Shown: positions 44,307-53,626, numbered from the stretch's first letter. The stretch: 64,000 bases of DNA from Terriglobus albidus (GCF_025685425.1 NZ_JAGTAS010000053.1:62001-126000), one strand, 5' to 3'. Made by a program: numbers and translations. Notes: generated by a model from the sequence alone, not told the origin.

Positions 44307-45184
44307 GCCGCAGATTCCTTCTGCTGCTAGTTCTGGCTCTGCTTGGTCTTGTGGCCTGCGCTCCTCCACGAGTATCTCGCATCGTGGTTGGTTGCAAGAA
44401 CTTTACGGAGCAGGTCATCCTTGGCGAGCTGCTGGCGCAGCAAATCGAAAGCACAACCCACGAGCGTGTCGATCGCCGTTTCTATCTTGCGGGCAGCTAT
44501 ATCGCGCATCAGGCGCTAGTGCAGGGACGCATCGATCTCTATCCGGAGTACACCGGAACTGCTTTGACCGCTGTGCTCAAACAACCGCTTGATCGCGATC
44601 CGGCGCGAGTACTGGCCACCATTCGTACCATCTACGCCAGGCAGTATCACGTCACCGTCGCACAACCATTAGGCTTCGAAGATACATTTGCCATGGTGCT
44701 GCGGAAGGATGATGCCACCCGTCTGGGCGTACAGACCCTCTCCCAAGCCGCCCAGTTTGCTCCACAGTGGAAGCTTGGCACCGGCTACGAGTTCGAATCG
44801 CGCCCGGATGGGCTGCCAGGACTGGAGCAGACCTATCAGCTCCGTTTCAATGGAGCTCCGCGGGTTATGGATCTCGGTCTGCTGTATCGCGCCCTCGCCG
44901 GGCATCAGGTGGATATCGTCTCCGGCAACTCGACCGATGGAGCCATCCGTGCGCTGGGCCTGGTTGTATTGCGGGATGACAAGCGTTACTTTCCTCCCTA
45001 TGAGGCCGTGCCGCTCGTCCGGGAGGATGCACTGCGGCGTCATCCGAGGCTCGCGGTAGCGCTGCAGCAGCTCGCTGGAAAGATCTCTGCCGAAGAGATG
45101 CAAACGTTGAATCACGAGATTGACGGCAATCACCGGGATGTTGCCGAGGTCGTACGAGAGTTCCGCCAAAGAAAGGGACTGTGA
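44303..45184 (+). CDS. Osmoprotectant-type substrate-binding lipoprotein
   Basis: 293 residues. Lipoprotein signal with lipobox LVAC at about 16-19. OpuAC-like domain: VVGCKNFTEQVILGELLAQQIE, VQGRIDLYPEYTGTALTAVL, and SGNSTDGAI. It binds a quaternary amine such as glycine betaine or choline for the permease; aromatic box residues cannot be assigned by eye. It ends at the start of the DinB gene (TGATG). Confidence 0.88.
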   Translation: MSRRFLLLLVLALLGLVACAPPRVSRIVVGCKNFTEQVILGELLAQQIESTTHERVDRRFYLAGSYIAHQALVQGRIDLYPEYTGTALTAVLKQPLDRDPARVLATIRTIYARQYHVTVAQPLGFEDTFAMVLRKDDATRLGVQTLSQAAQFAPQWKLGTGYEFESRPDGLPGLEQTYQLRFNGAPRVMDLGLLYRALAGHQVDIVSGNSTDGAIRALGLVVLRDDKRYFPPYEAVPLVREDALRRHPRLAVALQQLAGKISAEEMQTLNHEIDGNHRDVAEVVREFRQRKGL

Positions 45185-45684
45185 TGGTAGAACCCTGGCT
45201 CCGGATGAGCCGCACCGAAGTCGAACCTATTCGCCGAGCGGTGCTGCACGCCCTCGACCTTGCGGAAGAAGATCTCTATCGATGGTCGAAGGATCTCTCT
45301 CAGGAGGAGCTGCACGCGCGGCCGCATAACCTGCCTTCGGTCGCGTTTCAGCTTCGTCACCTCGCACGCTCTCTCGATCGTTTGTTGACCTACGCCGAAG
45401 GCGGTTCGCTGACCGAAGTACAACTGATCCTGCTTCGCTCTGAAGCCGATCCGCAGGGAACTTCCGAAGAGATTCTTGCGGAGTTGGGTGGCGCGCTCGC
45501 CGCCACTCGTGACCGAATTCTCGCGATAACTTCAGACTTTGGCGAAGTTCGCCATGTCGGACGCGACAGACTTCCGGTCACGCTGGGTGGCCTGCTGGTC
45601 CACGTCGCCGATCACACGCAACGTCATGTCGGCCAGGCGATCACGACCGCCAAGGTTATCGCTGCGCTTCGGCAGAAGGACTGA
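45184..45684 (+). CDS. DinB/YfiT-like metal-dependent protein
   Basis: 166 residues from ATG 45184, overlapping the transporter stop by one base (GTG 45181 is also possible). Four-helix bundle with LRHLARSLDRLL in the second helix and LLVHVADHTQRHVGQA near the end supply the three-His metal site of the DinB family. Members are damage-inducible proteins or thiol transferases; the thiol cofactor in Acidobacteria is not settled, so no reaction is assigned. Confidence 0.8.
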   Translation: MVEPWLRMSRTEVEPIRRAVLHALDLAEEDLYRWSKDLSQEELHARPHNLPSVAFQLRHLARSLDRLLTYAEGGSLTEVQLILLRSEADPQGTSEEILAELGGALAATRDRILAITSDFGEVRHVGRDRLPVTLGGLLVHVADHTQRHVGQAITTAKVIAALRQKD

Positions 45685-45689
45685 ATCAC

Positions 45690-47168
45690 TTAGAACTTAT
45701 AGATCAAATTCATGTTGAACAGCAGCTGGCTGCTCTCTGTACCGTTGTCGTAGCCCTGGCGGTCCCATGAGTGGTCGAAGCGCAGTTCGGAACGCAGCAT
45801 GACTGTTGAGCCGAAGTCTTTGGTGACGTACACGGTGTTGACGGTGTAGCGGCCGGGAACGCCTGTCCGCTGGCCCTTCTTATCGTTCATAAAGCCGTTG
45901 CGCATGCCGATGTAGAGCTTTGAGTTCACGGCACGATTGAGGTAGTTCAACATTGCATATTCGGGGGCGAAGCAGCTTGCCTGTTCGGCGGAGCAGAAGG
46001 CTCCATTGGCGCCAGTCTCAACCGGAACGACGGGATGAGCACCAGTGGCGACGTTCGGCACATCGCGCTCGTACATGACCCATCCCTCAGTGGAAGTGTT
46101 CCACTTGCTGTTGAATCGGTGATTCCAGACCGCGTCGAAGTGCTGCACGTTGTTATAGGCATAGTGCCCGCCGTTGATACCGCTGGCACAGACCTCAATG
46201 TTGTTGTGGTTCGAGCGGGTCGAGTAGTTAAGGCAGGCCAGTGCTGAAGGGGTGCGGTCCACCGTCCAGGGAGCGACATCGTGTCCTGCCGAGATGCCCG
46301 CCTGTATCATCCATTGCTTCGTGAGCTTCAGCGTCGCGACAGCACCGGTCTCGGTGGAAGGAGCCATGGCAAAGATGAGTGAGTGGGTGTGAGTCAGATT
46401 GCCCGGCGCCATCTGCGTCTCGATGCCCGGCAGAGCGAGGAAGCGACCGGCGCGGATGACCAGTCCCTCTTTGACTGGGAAGTAGAGGTCGAGCGACTCC
46501 CATACCGGGTCGAAACCATACTGGCGATTATGATCCAGCAGCTGGCCGCTCAAGTACCCCTTGGCCGACATGTAGCGGTAGTCAGCCCCGAACAGTCCCG
46601 AGAAATGGAAGCCCCAGTCGAAATGCTGCGTCTGCATCGTGTCGGGCTGACGCTCGAGCACAACAACCGCCTGGTTCAGGATCACGCGATTGGGGAGCGC
46701 GCTGTAGGCCAACGGGTAGTTGGTCTGGGACGAAGTGCTCACGTTGGCAGATGCCTCCACCCATCCGTACAGGTGCGTCTTCGCGCCCTCGCGCCGGAGC
46801 GCCGCCATCGTGGGATAGACATTGCTGTCCGGCGTGCCGATCGTGGGAGCACCGCCGTACCCCCAGTCCGAGCTGGGAAAGGGAGGTGAGTCCATGGGAG
46901 CGTCAAGCGCACGGCGCGGCGCCGGCTCTGTGCTGGGCGCCGCATGCCAATCGTTGAGGTAGAAATGGGTCAACCGGCCAAGAAAGCCTTCGGCAGGCTT
47001 ATGGACGGCAGCAGCAGGGCCCGCGGTCTCCACGTTGAGCCCCGGTTCAGTTCGAGCGGTCAACGTGTCCGTAATGCTATGGCTGGATGACTCCTGCGTG
47101 AACAGAGCCCTTGGCGCGCACAGCAAGATAAGGCACAGCCCTGCAGCGTGGAGGGCATGTCGATTCAA
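45690..47168 (-). CDS. Outer-membrane beta-barrel porin (BBP2-like)
   Basis: 492 residues. Signal peptide to about residue 24. A linker region is followed, from ~130, by antiparallel strands: THLYGWVEASANVSTSSQTNYP, NRVILNQAVVVLERQPD, FDWGFHFSGLFGADYRYM, VIRAGRFLALPGIETQMAP, NKLYIGMRNGF-like SKLYIGMRNGF, ending FNMNLIYKF. It resembles the OmpL-like putative porin family. Convergent with the DinB gene (5 bases apart). The transported compound is unknown. Confidence 0.8.
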   Translation of the reverse strand: MNRHALHAAGLCLILLCAPRALFTQESSSHSITDTLTARTEPGLNVETAGPAAAVHKPAEGFLGRLTHFYLNDWHAAPSTEPAPRRALDAPMDSPPFPSSDWGYGGAPTIGTPDSNVYPTMAALRREGAKTHLYGWVEASANVSTSSQTNYPLAYSALPNRVILNQAVVVLERQPDTMQTQHFDWGFHFSGLFGADYRYMSAKGYLSGQLLDHNRQYGFDPVWESLDLYFPVKEGLVIRAGRFLALPGIETQMAPGNLTHTHSLIFAMAPSTETGAVATLKLTKQWMIQAGISAGHDVAPWTVDRTPSALACLNYSTRSNHNNIEVCASGINGGHYAYNNVQHFDAVWNHRFNSKWNTSTEGWVMYERDVPNVATGAHPVVPVETGANGAFCSAEQASCFAPEYAMLNYLNRAVNSKLYIGMRNGFMNDKKGQRTGVPGRYTVNTVYVTKDFGSTVMLRSELRFDHSWDRQGYDNGTESSQLLFNMNLIYKF

Positions 47169-47477
47169 AATCTAGTTCTCCCGTGGTTCCGCGCACAAAA
47201 CAGACTCCTGCGCCGGAGTCCAAAACGCTGTACGTTTATCGGAACCCGGAGAGTCTAGCATCCCAAATACGCCATTGACCACGGATGAGTGATTCCACTG
47301 TCGTGCAGGCGATAGAGCATTTCGCCCTAGGTCTAGAGTAGGGCTTCCGCACTATGGGCTTGGCTTGGCCTTCCAGCCCACCCTAGCGTTGCGAGGGGGC
47401 CACCCGGCGGTAGTGAAGCAGGTCTTTCGCTAAGCTCAGGAGGACAACATTTATGACAAGAAGTTCCGAGACACACA
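47169..47477. other. 309-base intergenic region between porin and ribA
   Basis: It holds the porin promoter (minus) and the 3' end of the ribA transcript. A hairpin GACTCC/GGAGTC lies at ~47201-47218 in the porin leader. GCCCTA (47324-47329) pairs with TAGGGC (47339-47344) and may be a weak ribA terminator. No ORF or RNA gene seen. Confidence 0.4.
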
Positions 47478-48122
47478 CTAGATGCTTTCGAGCAGGTGGC
47501 CCATCTTCTCGCGCTTTACCTGGAGATATTTTTCGAAGGTCGCCTCAGGCTCCACCTCGGCAGAGATTCGCTCAAGCACTTTGATTCCGCCGGCCTCCAG
47601 CGCCGCCACCTTCTCAGGATTGTTGGTGATCAGCTTTACGGCGGTGACGCCGAGCAGCTTCAACGCTTCGGCCGGTAGCTCAAAGTCGCGGCAATCTGCC
47701 TTAAAACCGAGTTCTTCATTCGCCTCGACCGTATCGAGTCCTTGGTCTTGCAGCGCATAGGCTCGCAGTTTAGCCATCAGGCCGATGCCGCGGCCTTCCT
47801 GCTGCTCATAGATCAGAATGCCGGCTCCGGCCTCGATGATCATGCTCATCGCCAGCTCCAGCTGGAGGCGGCAATCGCAGCGGAGGGAATGAAAAACATC
47901 GCCGGTCAGACACTGGGAATGCACGCGTACCAGAGGAGGGGCAGAGAAGACATCGCCATGGACCAGCGCGACCACACCTTCAATCCGCTTCGCAGGCGAG
48001 GGCATAGCTTCATTGCACGGCTCTGGATTGGCGACGACGCCCTCAAAACCATGAATCCGGAACTGACCCCAACGGGTGGGCAGTTCGGCTTCGGCTACTT
48101 TACTAACTCGGTCAAAGGGCAT
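47478..48122 (-). CDS. ribA: GTP cyclohydrolase II
   Basis: ATG 48122 gives 214 residues and places RVSKVAEAELPTRWGQF as in E. coli RibA (196 residues). Longer starts at 48191 or 48206 add a non-conserved tail. Zn ligands C71, C82 and C84 (HSQCLTGDVFHSLRCDCRLQ); EQQEGRGIGL and ITNNPEKV are catalytic and GTP-binding elements. It opens GTP to start riboflavin synthesis. No fused RibB domain. A TATAAT at 48130-48135 lies 7 bases upstream of this ATG, so the transcript may be leaderless. Confidence 0.93.
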   Translation of the reverse strand: MPFDRVSKVAEAELPTRWGQFRIHGFEGVVANPEPCNEAMPSPAKRIEGVVALVHGDVFSAPPLVRVHSQCLTGDVFHSLRCDCRLQLELAMSMIIEAGAGILIYEQQEGRGIGLMAKLRAYALQDQGLDTVEANEELGFKADCRDFELPAEALKLLGVTAVKLITNNPEKVAALEAGGIKVLERISAEVEPEATFEKYLQVKREKMGHLLESI

Positions 48123-48233
48123 TGTGTCGATTATAGTTCCGCTATTTAGATGAATATGGTGCGGCTTTGGCTTCGGAGGAGTTGTCACCATCTCGTAAAA
48201 GACCACGAGAGCGTTCTAAAGTAGGGAAGACGC

Positions 48234-49571
48234 ATGCATCCCACTGACCCCAAGCTGATCCTCATCACCCTCCTGGTAAAGCTTGGTGTTGCGGCGGCTG
48301 TCTCCAGTTCGCTCTCGCGGTCGAGCCTCTTCAAAGACCTGTTGCTGTCGCACCATCGGACCCGGCGGCAGACCCTGATTCTGCTGGCACTCATCTGTAC
48401 GCCATTGATGTTGGGTGTCTGGCTGCGGAGCATCGTCCCCAACTTTCTGGCCGCAGATATCAGCTTCGAAGCCGTGATCCTGCTGGGCCTCGTCCTGGGT
48501 GCGGGACCTGCGATGCTCGGCGGTCTCTTCCTGGCCCTTCCGGCCTTGCTCCATCATGAGTACCTGGCACTGCCGGTGAACATGCTGGTGGGCAGCCTTG
48601 CCGGAGGATTTCGTTCCTTTACCAGCCTGGAGGATGTCTGGTCGTTCACACCTCTTATTGACCTCAGCCTCTACCGCTGGGTCCGCCGAAACCTCAGCAG
48701 GCCTCATCTGGACCGGCAATTGCTATTGCTGCTTCTGATTGCGGTTCTCGAACTTGGCGCAAGCGGTTTAGCAACAGTATTTCCCCGGCGATTCTTCTCG
48801 CTTCACTCGAATAAATGGCTTGTAGAGTTAGCCATTTGCGCCTGTTCTCCTGTCGTGGTCGGCATTCCGTTGAAGATCTGGAATGCGGTCCGCATCGAAC
48901 GAAAACTAGAGGAGCAGACTCGTCTATTGCTGGAAGCCCGTCTGGACGCGTTGCAGCGGCAGATCAATCCGCACTTTCTTTTCAACACCTTGAACTCCAT
49001 CGCCTCGCTGGTCCGGTTCAAGCCGGAGCTGGCGCGGGAGATGGTGGTGAAACTGGCAAACATCCTGCGGGTACTGCTCAAGGATCGAGAAGCCTTCGTC
49101 CCATTTTCAGAAGAGCTGGCGTTTACGGACGACTATCTTCGAATCGAGGTCGTCCGGTTTGGCGATAAGCTGCACGTTGCCAAGGAGATCAGTCCAGAGA
49201 CGGAGCACCTGGTCGTGCCCAGCATGATCCTGCAGCCACTGATCGAGAACAGTATCAAGCATGGCTTGGAGCCTCGGATTACCGGAGGTACGGTCACGCT
49301 TCGCAGCAAGCTGGATGGTGAGCAGCTCCTGATCGAAGTGGAAGATGACGGCATTGGAATGGCTCCGGAGAATAACGCACCATCACCAGTCAGCGGCCTC
49401 GTACGCCCGGGGACGGGTATCGGAATGCGAAACGTCCGGGAACGGCTGGAGGTGCTTTATGGCGACTCCGCCTCCATGGAGACCAACAGCCGTCCAGGCA
49501 GGGGGACCAAAGTGACTCTCAGAATGCCGGTCATGCATGCGCACGAGGCGGCAGCACTGTCGGAGACATAG
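48234..49571 (+). CDS. LytS/YehU-type sensor histidine kinase
   Basis: 445 residues. About six hydrophobic segments in residues 1-215 form a 5TM-Lyt-like sensor. The HisKA_7/His_kinase domain has H247 in QINPHFLFNTLNSIASL, N-box MILQPLIENSIKHG (N339) and G-box GTGIGMRNVRERL. Such kinases usually pair with a LytTR response regulator; none is adjacent. Divergent from ribA. Confidence 0.88.
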   Translation: MHPTDPKLILITLLVKLGVAAAVSSSLSRSSLFKDLLLSHHRTRRQTLILLALICTPLMLGVWLRSIVPNFLAADISFEAVILLGLVLGAGPAMLGGLFLALPALLHHEYLALPVNMLVGSLAGGFRSFTSLEDVWSFTPLIDLSLYRWVRRNLSRPHLDRQLLLLLLIAVLELGASGLATVFPRRFFSLHSNKWLVELAICACSPVVVGIPLKIWNAVRIERKLEEQTRLLLEARLDALQRQINPHFLFNTLNSIASLVRFKPELAREMVVKLANILRVLLKDREAFVPFSEELAFTDDYLRIEVVRFGDKLHVAKEISPETEHLVVPSMILQPLIENSIKHGLEPRITGGTVTLRSKLDGEQLLIEVEDDGIGMAPENNAPSPVSGLVRPGTGIGMRNVRERLEVLYGDSASMETNSRPGRGTKVTLRMPVMHAHEAAALSET

Positions 49572-49711
49572 CCATTCCGACGATATGATTTACGTCTGAT
49601 AACACATATTCTGTAGAGTCGAATTGGCCAATGATTCGAGCCCGTATCCATTCTGCCTTCTGCCGGGATCATCTTTCCTTTCTGTATTTACAAAGACCTG
49701 CAATGTCGCTG

Positions 49712-49720
49712 TGCTAGGAT
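49712..49720 (+). promoter_or_regulatory. Possible extended -10 promoter of the second flippase
   Basis: TGCTAGGAT at 49712-49720 fits an extended -10 (TGn-TAGGAT), ~73 bases before the flippase start. No good -35 box at 17 bp. Confidence 0.3.
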
Positions 49721-49792
49721 GCGAAAAATGCGGTTCCTCTTCGACCTTCCTGTTCCAGCATCAGCCTAAAGGACCTACAGCACTCGCTTTCT

Positions 49793-51319
49793 ATGAATCT
49801 GCGCCGAATCTTTAAGACGCTCTTCACGAACTTTCTAGGTCAAGGTGTCACGATCATCTCGCAGCTCATCGTGCCGCCGCTGTTTCTCCGGTCCTATTCC
49901 AACGGCATCATGGTCTACGGCGAATGGATTGCGCTCAGCGCCGCCGTCAGCTACCTGGGCACTCTCAACTACGGGGTCCAGAACTACTCCAACAACCAGA
50001 TGTCGATCCTGTATAACAGCGGCGACATCGAGGGCGCCAAGAACGTCCAGGGTGCAGCTCTGCGGTTGCTGGTGGGATTCTTTACGCTCTTTGCCGTCGC
50101 AGGCCTGATCGTCTTTGTTCTGCCGATCTCGTCGTACCTGAACCTGAAGATCCAGTCCCCGTTCCAGAACGCCCTGGCGCTGTATCTGCTGATCCTTCAG
50201 ATTGCCCTGAACATGCTGTTCAGTCTGATGACCAACAGCTACATGGTCGTGGGCCAACTGCACCGTGGAAACTACTGGGCCAGTGCGCAGCGGCTCGTTG
50301 CCATCTTCGCCATCGCATTGGCCGTGAAGATGCACGGTTCGTTCCCAGTGGTCGCCGGAGCGCAGTTAGGAACCTTCTTCACCTTCCTGATCCTGGTGAT
50401 GATCGACATGCGGCGGAATGCACCGATCCTGCTGCCGTCACTACGGTACGGCAGCATGGAGCATGTCCGCGCCATCATCAAACCCAGCGGTCACTTCCTG
50501 CTGATTGCGCTGGCGGGATTTCTTACCTGGCAGGGGCCCATCATCATCATCCAGCGCATGCTTGGCCCCGCGGCCGTGGCAACCTTCGCCCTGGTACGCG
50601 TGGTCTTCCAGATGGCTCGGCAGATTCTTTCGATTGCCAGCTCCACTATCTCTCAGGACATCACCATGCTGTTTGGCAAGCGCGACTGGAACGCCCTGCA
50701 TAAGCTATACGACCTCTCGGAACGCGTCGTCCTCTTCCTGACGCCGATTGTCACGATCGGAAGCTTCCTGATGTGCCCATTCCTCTTTACGGTCTGGCTG
50801 CACAAACGGAATCTGTATGATCCGAAACTCTGTTTCCTGATGGCCATTGTCTCGGCGGTACTCGGAATCAAGGAACACAAGACCCAGTTCCAGTCCTCCT
50901 CGAACAAACACGAGCGCTTCGCCGTCTTCGCCGTGGTTGGCTATCTGGTCATGCTGGGAGTTTCCCTCCCCATCATGAAGCTTTACAGCCTTACCGGCTT
51001 CATTCTCTGCTGGCTGGTCTGGGAGATCATCCAGACCTATGCGGTCGTCCGCTTCAACGAAGACATCTTCCCGGCCGAATACAAGGTCAGTCTGCAGCCG
51101 ATTACCCGGCTGGCTATCTTCATGAGCATCGCGTTCGCCCTGTCCTTTTATCCCTCCAAGCTCGAGGTTAATTGGTCGCTCTGGGCCGTTGTAGGCTTCT
51201 CCTGCGTCACGGTTCTATTGTTTGCGGCTGCCGCGTACGCCTACTTCGGGATCGGCGAATTGAAAGACCTTCTGCAGCAACGGTTCAGAAACCGGCTTCT
51301 CAAGACTCGCTCGGCTTGA
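49793..51319 (+). CDS. Polysaccharide/oligosaccharide flippase-like membrane protein
   Basis: 508 residues with about 12-14 membrane helices. MATE/Wzx-like N-terminus (LGQGVTIISQLIVPPLFLRS, then GTLNYGVQNYSNNQMSILYN) and a central GFLTWQGPIIIIQRMLGP. It differs clearly from the Wzx at 18192. It would move a lipid-linked glycan across the inner membrane. The adjacent glycosyltransferase, 8 bases downstream, suggests a separate small glycan system. The ribosome-binding site is weak. Confidence 0.82.
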   Translation: MNLRRIFKTLFTNFLGQGVTIISQLIVPPLFLRSYSNGIMVYGEWIALSAAVSYLGTLNYGVQNYSNNQMSILYNSGDIEGAKNVQGAALRLLVGFFTLFAVAGLIVFVLPISSYLNLKIQSPFQNALALYLLILQIALNMLFSLMTNSYMVVGQLHRGNYWASAQRLVAIFAIALAVKMHGSFPVVAGAQLGTFFTFLILVMIDMRRNAPILLPSLRYGSMEHVRAIIKPSGHFLLIALAGFLTWQGPIIIIQRMLGPAAVATFALVRVVFQMARQILSIASSTISQDITMLFGKRDWNALHKLYDLSERVVLFLTPIVTIGSFLMCPFLFTVWLHKRNLYDPKLCFLMAIVSAVLGIKEHKTQFQSSSNKHERFAVFAVVGYLVMLGVSLPIMKLYSLTGFILCWLVWEIIQTYAVVRFNEDIFPAEYKVSLQPITRLAIFMSIAFALSFYPSKLEVNWSLWAVVGFSCVTVLLFAAAAYAYFGIGELKDLLQQRFRNRLLKTRSA

Positions 51320-51327
51320 GAGAAGAC

Positions 51328-52464
51328 ATGAAGCGACTCTTCCTCGTTTGCAGCCGCCTCTCTGCCCGGATGGGGTGGTGGACCATGACGGTCGCCAGCC
51401 TGGTCTACACCGGTCCCCTGCCGTCGCTTGCTGTCTTTGACCGCGGCAGGTTGTCCTATGCTCTCCTGCTCTCCAGGAGGAGCGGCGTATCCCAGGCGCT
51501 CTTCGTTCGGCTGCTGAAGCGCGACTTCGGTAAAGATGCGGCGATCGATCTCGAGATCGCCGAAATGGCCATGCGTCTTGGCAACCCTTCTCTGGGAAGA
51601 GACCTGTTGCTAAAAGTCGCTCAGCGCGACAAAGGGGCAGCCGGCACGGTCGCGGCGACGATGTACCGGTATATCACTCAAATTTTGGATGGGACTGTTT
51701 CCGCTACTTTCAATCAGCAGATCGAGGCTCTCGATCTCGGATCCGGCAGCCGGGTTACGGTCATTACGCTCAGCGGCCACTACCTTGAGATGTTCGAACT
51801 TTGGAAAGAACAGGCGCTGAAGTATGTCGACCGGCGTTTCCTGGTGATTGCTCTCGATACGAAAGCGGTCGAGGTGGCTTCTCAGTTGGAGTGCTGCCGC
51901 GTTCTGGACATCTCGCCCTACTTCCTCTTCGACGCCAACGGCAAGATCAATCCCCACAGCCGCCATCTGCTCTGGGTTTTGCGCTCCTTGATCCTGAAGA
52001 CGCTGCTCGAACGCGGACATACGGTCTACTCGATGGATATCGACGCGGTTCCGGTAACCGATCTCGATGCGATGCTTGCTACCCTGCCGCAGGCCGACAT
52101 CGTTGCCCAGGAAGACTTTTCCATTCCCATGGATGTCGCCCGCAAGCAGGGGTTCATTCTCTGCTGCGGCTTCATGATCTTGCACCCCACAGCAGCGACC
52201 CTGGCGTTCATGAAGCGCTTCACTGACCAGGTGATTCTGGAGCTGGATGACCAGCTCGCGCTCAACCATCAGATCGCGGAAGCTGGCATCACTAACATGG
52301 AAACGCAGGCTGCCTATCGCCGCTTCACAGCGGATGGGGCGGTGATCGTCTGCCCGGACAAACAGCGAGTCTCCCGGGATGTCTCCTATGGAACCGTGGT
52401 GCGTCACTTCCAACAGCGCAACGAGAGCATTGCTGAGCTCCGGCAGAAGCTGGAGATTGCCTAG
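51328..52464 (+). CDS. Nucleotide-diphospho-sugar transferase-like glycosyltransferase
   Basis: ATG 51328 gives 378 residues (an upstream in-frame extension overlaps the flippase gene). The C-terminal ~220 residues resemble the GT77-like putative nucleotide-diphospho-sugar transferase family: VYSMDIDAVPVTDLDAML carries the D-x-D metal motif, followed by QGFILCCGFMILHPTAATLAFM and ELDDQLALNHQIAEAG. The N-terminal ~150 residues are helical and unrecognised. Likely works with the flippase. Confidence 0.75.
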   Translation: MKRLFLVCSRLSARMGWWTMTVASLVYTGPLPSLAVFDRGRLSYALLLSRRSGVSQALFVRLLKRDFGKDAAIDLEIAEMAMRLGNPSLGRDLLLKVAQRDKGAAGTVAATMYRYITQILDGTVSATFNQQIEALDLGSGSRVTVITLSGHYLEMFELWKEQALKYVDRRFLVIALDTKAVEVASQLECCRVLDISPYFLFDANGKINPHSRHLLWVLRSLILKTLLERGHTVYSMDIDAVPVTDLDAMLATLPQADIVAQEDFSIPMDVARKQGFILCCGFMILHPTAATLAFMKRFTDQVILELDDQLALNHQIAEAGITNMETQAAYRRFTADGAVIVCPDKQRVSRDVSYGTVVRHFQQRNESIAELRQKLEIA

Positions 52465-52467
52465 TCT

Positions 52468-52689
52468 TTACGAGATACCGCCACCTACGAAGTGGACGAT
52501 TTCTACCCGGTCATTGCTCTTTAGAAAGGTCTCGTCCCAGGTGCGGCGGGAGACGATCTCCTCATTGAGCTCCACGGCGACGCGGTCGCCCTTAAGGCCT
52601 GAGGCGCTGACCAGGTCCTTAACGGACGCGCCTTCGTTCAGATCCGGAAACTCTTTGCTCTTTCCATTGAGCGTAATCAGCAACGGCAT
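52468..52689 (-). CDS. thiS: Sulfur-carrier protein ThiS with a two-residue tail after the GlyGly
   Basis: The 73-residue ubiquitin-like protein reads LLITLNGKSKEF, VAVELNEEIVSR, DRVEIVHFVGGGIS. ThiS is adenylated at a C-terminal Gly-Gly and converted to a thiocarboxylate that gives sulfur to thiazole synthase. Here Ile-Ser follows Gly-Gly-Gly, so the usual free GG end is not exposed in the primary product. thiD is 139 bases away on the same strand; no thiG, thiF or thiH is in the window. Confidence 0.88.
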   Translation of the reverse strand: MPLLITLNGKSKEFPDLNEGASVKDLVSASGLKGDRVAVELNEEIVSRRTWDETFLKSNDRVEIVHFVGGGIS

Positions 52690-52761
52690 ATCTCTAGTTC
52701 TACCCTAAATTTCTGCTAAGCATTTTCCCTCTGCGTGTAGGCCAGAGCTTCCGTACCTATG

Positions 52762-52785
52762 GGCGTTTTCCGCCATGAAAACGCC
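52762..52785 (-). terminator. Hairpin between thiD and thiS
   Basis: GGCGTTTT (52762-52769) pairs with AAAACGCC (52778-52785) with an 8-nt loop. It lies 44 bases after the thiD stop. No T-run follows, but the stem's A/T end may serve. thiS could be read through or have its own promoter. Confidence 0.4.
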
Positions 52786-52828
52786 ACTGCACGGCGCTTT
52801 CGGGAGACCCGGTAACAGGCAAAATGCT

Positions 52829-53626
52829 CTATGGCTTCTCCGTAAGCGGCCATAACAGGTTCAATGGCCCCTTCCCGTGTCCGATCGCCGCGGCCCGCAG
52901 CATCCCCTGCCGGACGTACTCCTTCGCCTCTCTGGCTGCCACCAATGGCAGCTTTCTCTCCACCAGGCCACACAGGAAGGCGCTCGAAAAGGCGCAGCCG
53001 GTGCCGTGAGTTGCACGGGTGGCGATATGCTCACCGGCAAGCCAATCCCCTGCCGTGTAAGCGGGAGGCAGGACATAGTCGTCCGGGGTGTCCAGATGGC
53101 CACCGGTCGCAATCACACCGACTCCGTACTGTTGCCCCAATGCAAGGGCGGCACCCTCGATCTCCGCCTGCGTAGTAGCCGGCATACCCGTCAGAAGCGA
53201 CAGTTCGTCGACGTTTGGTGTAACCCAGTCGACTTGCTGCAGAAGGCTGCGGAACACGCCCATGGCCTCGGGGCTCAGCAATGCATTACCTGAGCTGGAG
53301 CGAAGCACCGTATCCAGGACTACCGGACAGGCAAGCCGCTGAAGATACTCTGCGACGACCTCCACGACCGCTTCTGAGCCCAACATACCGATCTTGACGC
53401 CGGAGGGCGGCAGGTCCTCATCAAGAACGTACAGCGTGTCGGTCAGGACCGCCTGCTCTACAGGGTGAACCGACGTGACTCCAGTCGTGGACTGGACCGT
53501 CAGCGCGGTGATAGCGCTGGTTCCAAAGAAGCCATGGGCGGCAAAGACGGCAAGGTCGGCCGTGATGCCGGCACCGGACGAAGGGTCGAACCCAGCAATC
53601 GTAAGCAGGTTTCTGGAGGATTTCAG
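52829..53626 (-). CDS. thiD: Hydroxymethylpyrimidine (phosphate) kinase
   Basis: Ribokinase-fold kinase that phosphorylates HMP and HMP-P for thiamine synthesis: LLTIAGFDPSSGAGITADLAVF, GVKIGMLGSEAVVEVV, TPNVDELSLLTG, IATGGHLD, and anion-hole GTGCAFSSAFL. The start is uncertain. A CTG at 53626 (GGAG 8 nt upstream) matches the normal family N-terminus and gives 265 residues. The longest frame starts with TTG at 53680 and adds an atypical 18 residues. Confidence 0.92.
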   Translation of the reverse strand: MKSSRNLLTIAGFDPSSGAGITADLAVFAAHGFFGTSAITALTVQSTTGVTSVHPVEQAVLTDTLYVLDEDLPPSGVKIGMLGSEAVVEVVAEYLQRLACPVVLDTVLRSSSGNALLSPEAMGVFRSLLQQVDWVTPNVDELSLLTGMPATTQAEIEGAALALGQQYGVGVIATGGHLDTPDDYVLPPAYTAGDWLAGEHIATRATHGTGCAFSSAFLCGLVERKLPLVAAREAKEYVRQGMLRAAAIGHGKGPLNLLWPLTEKP

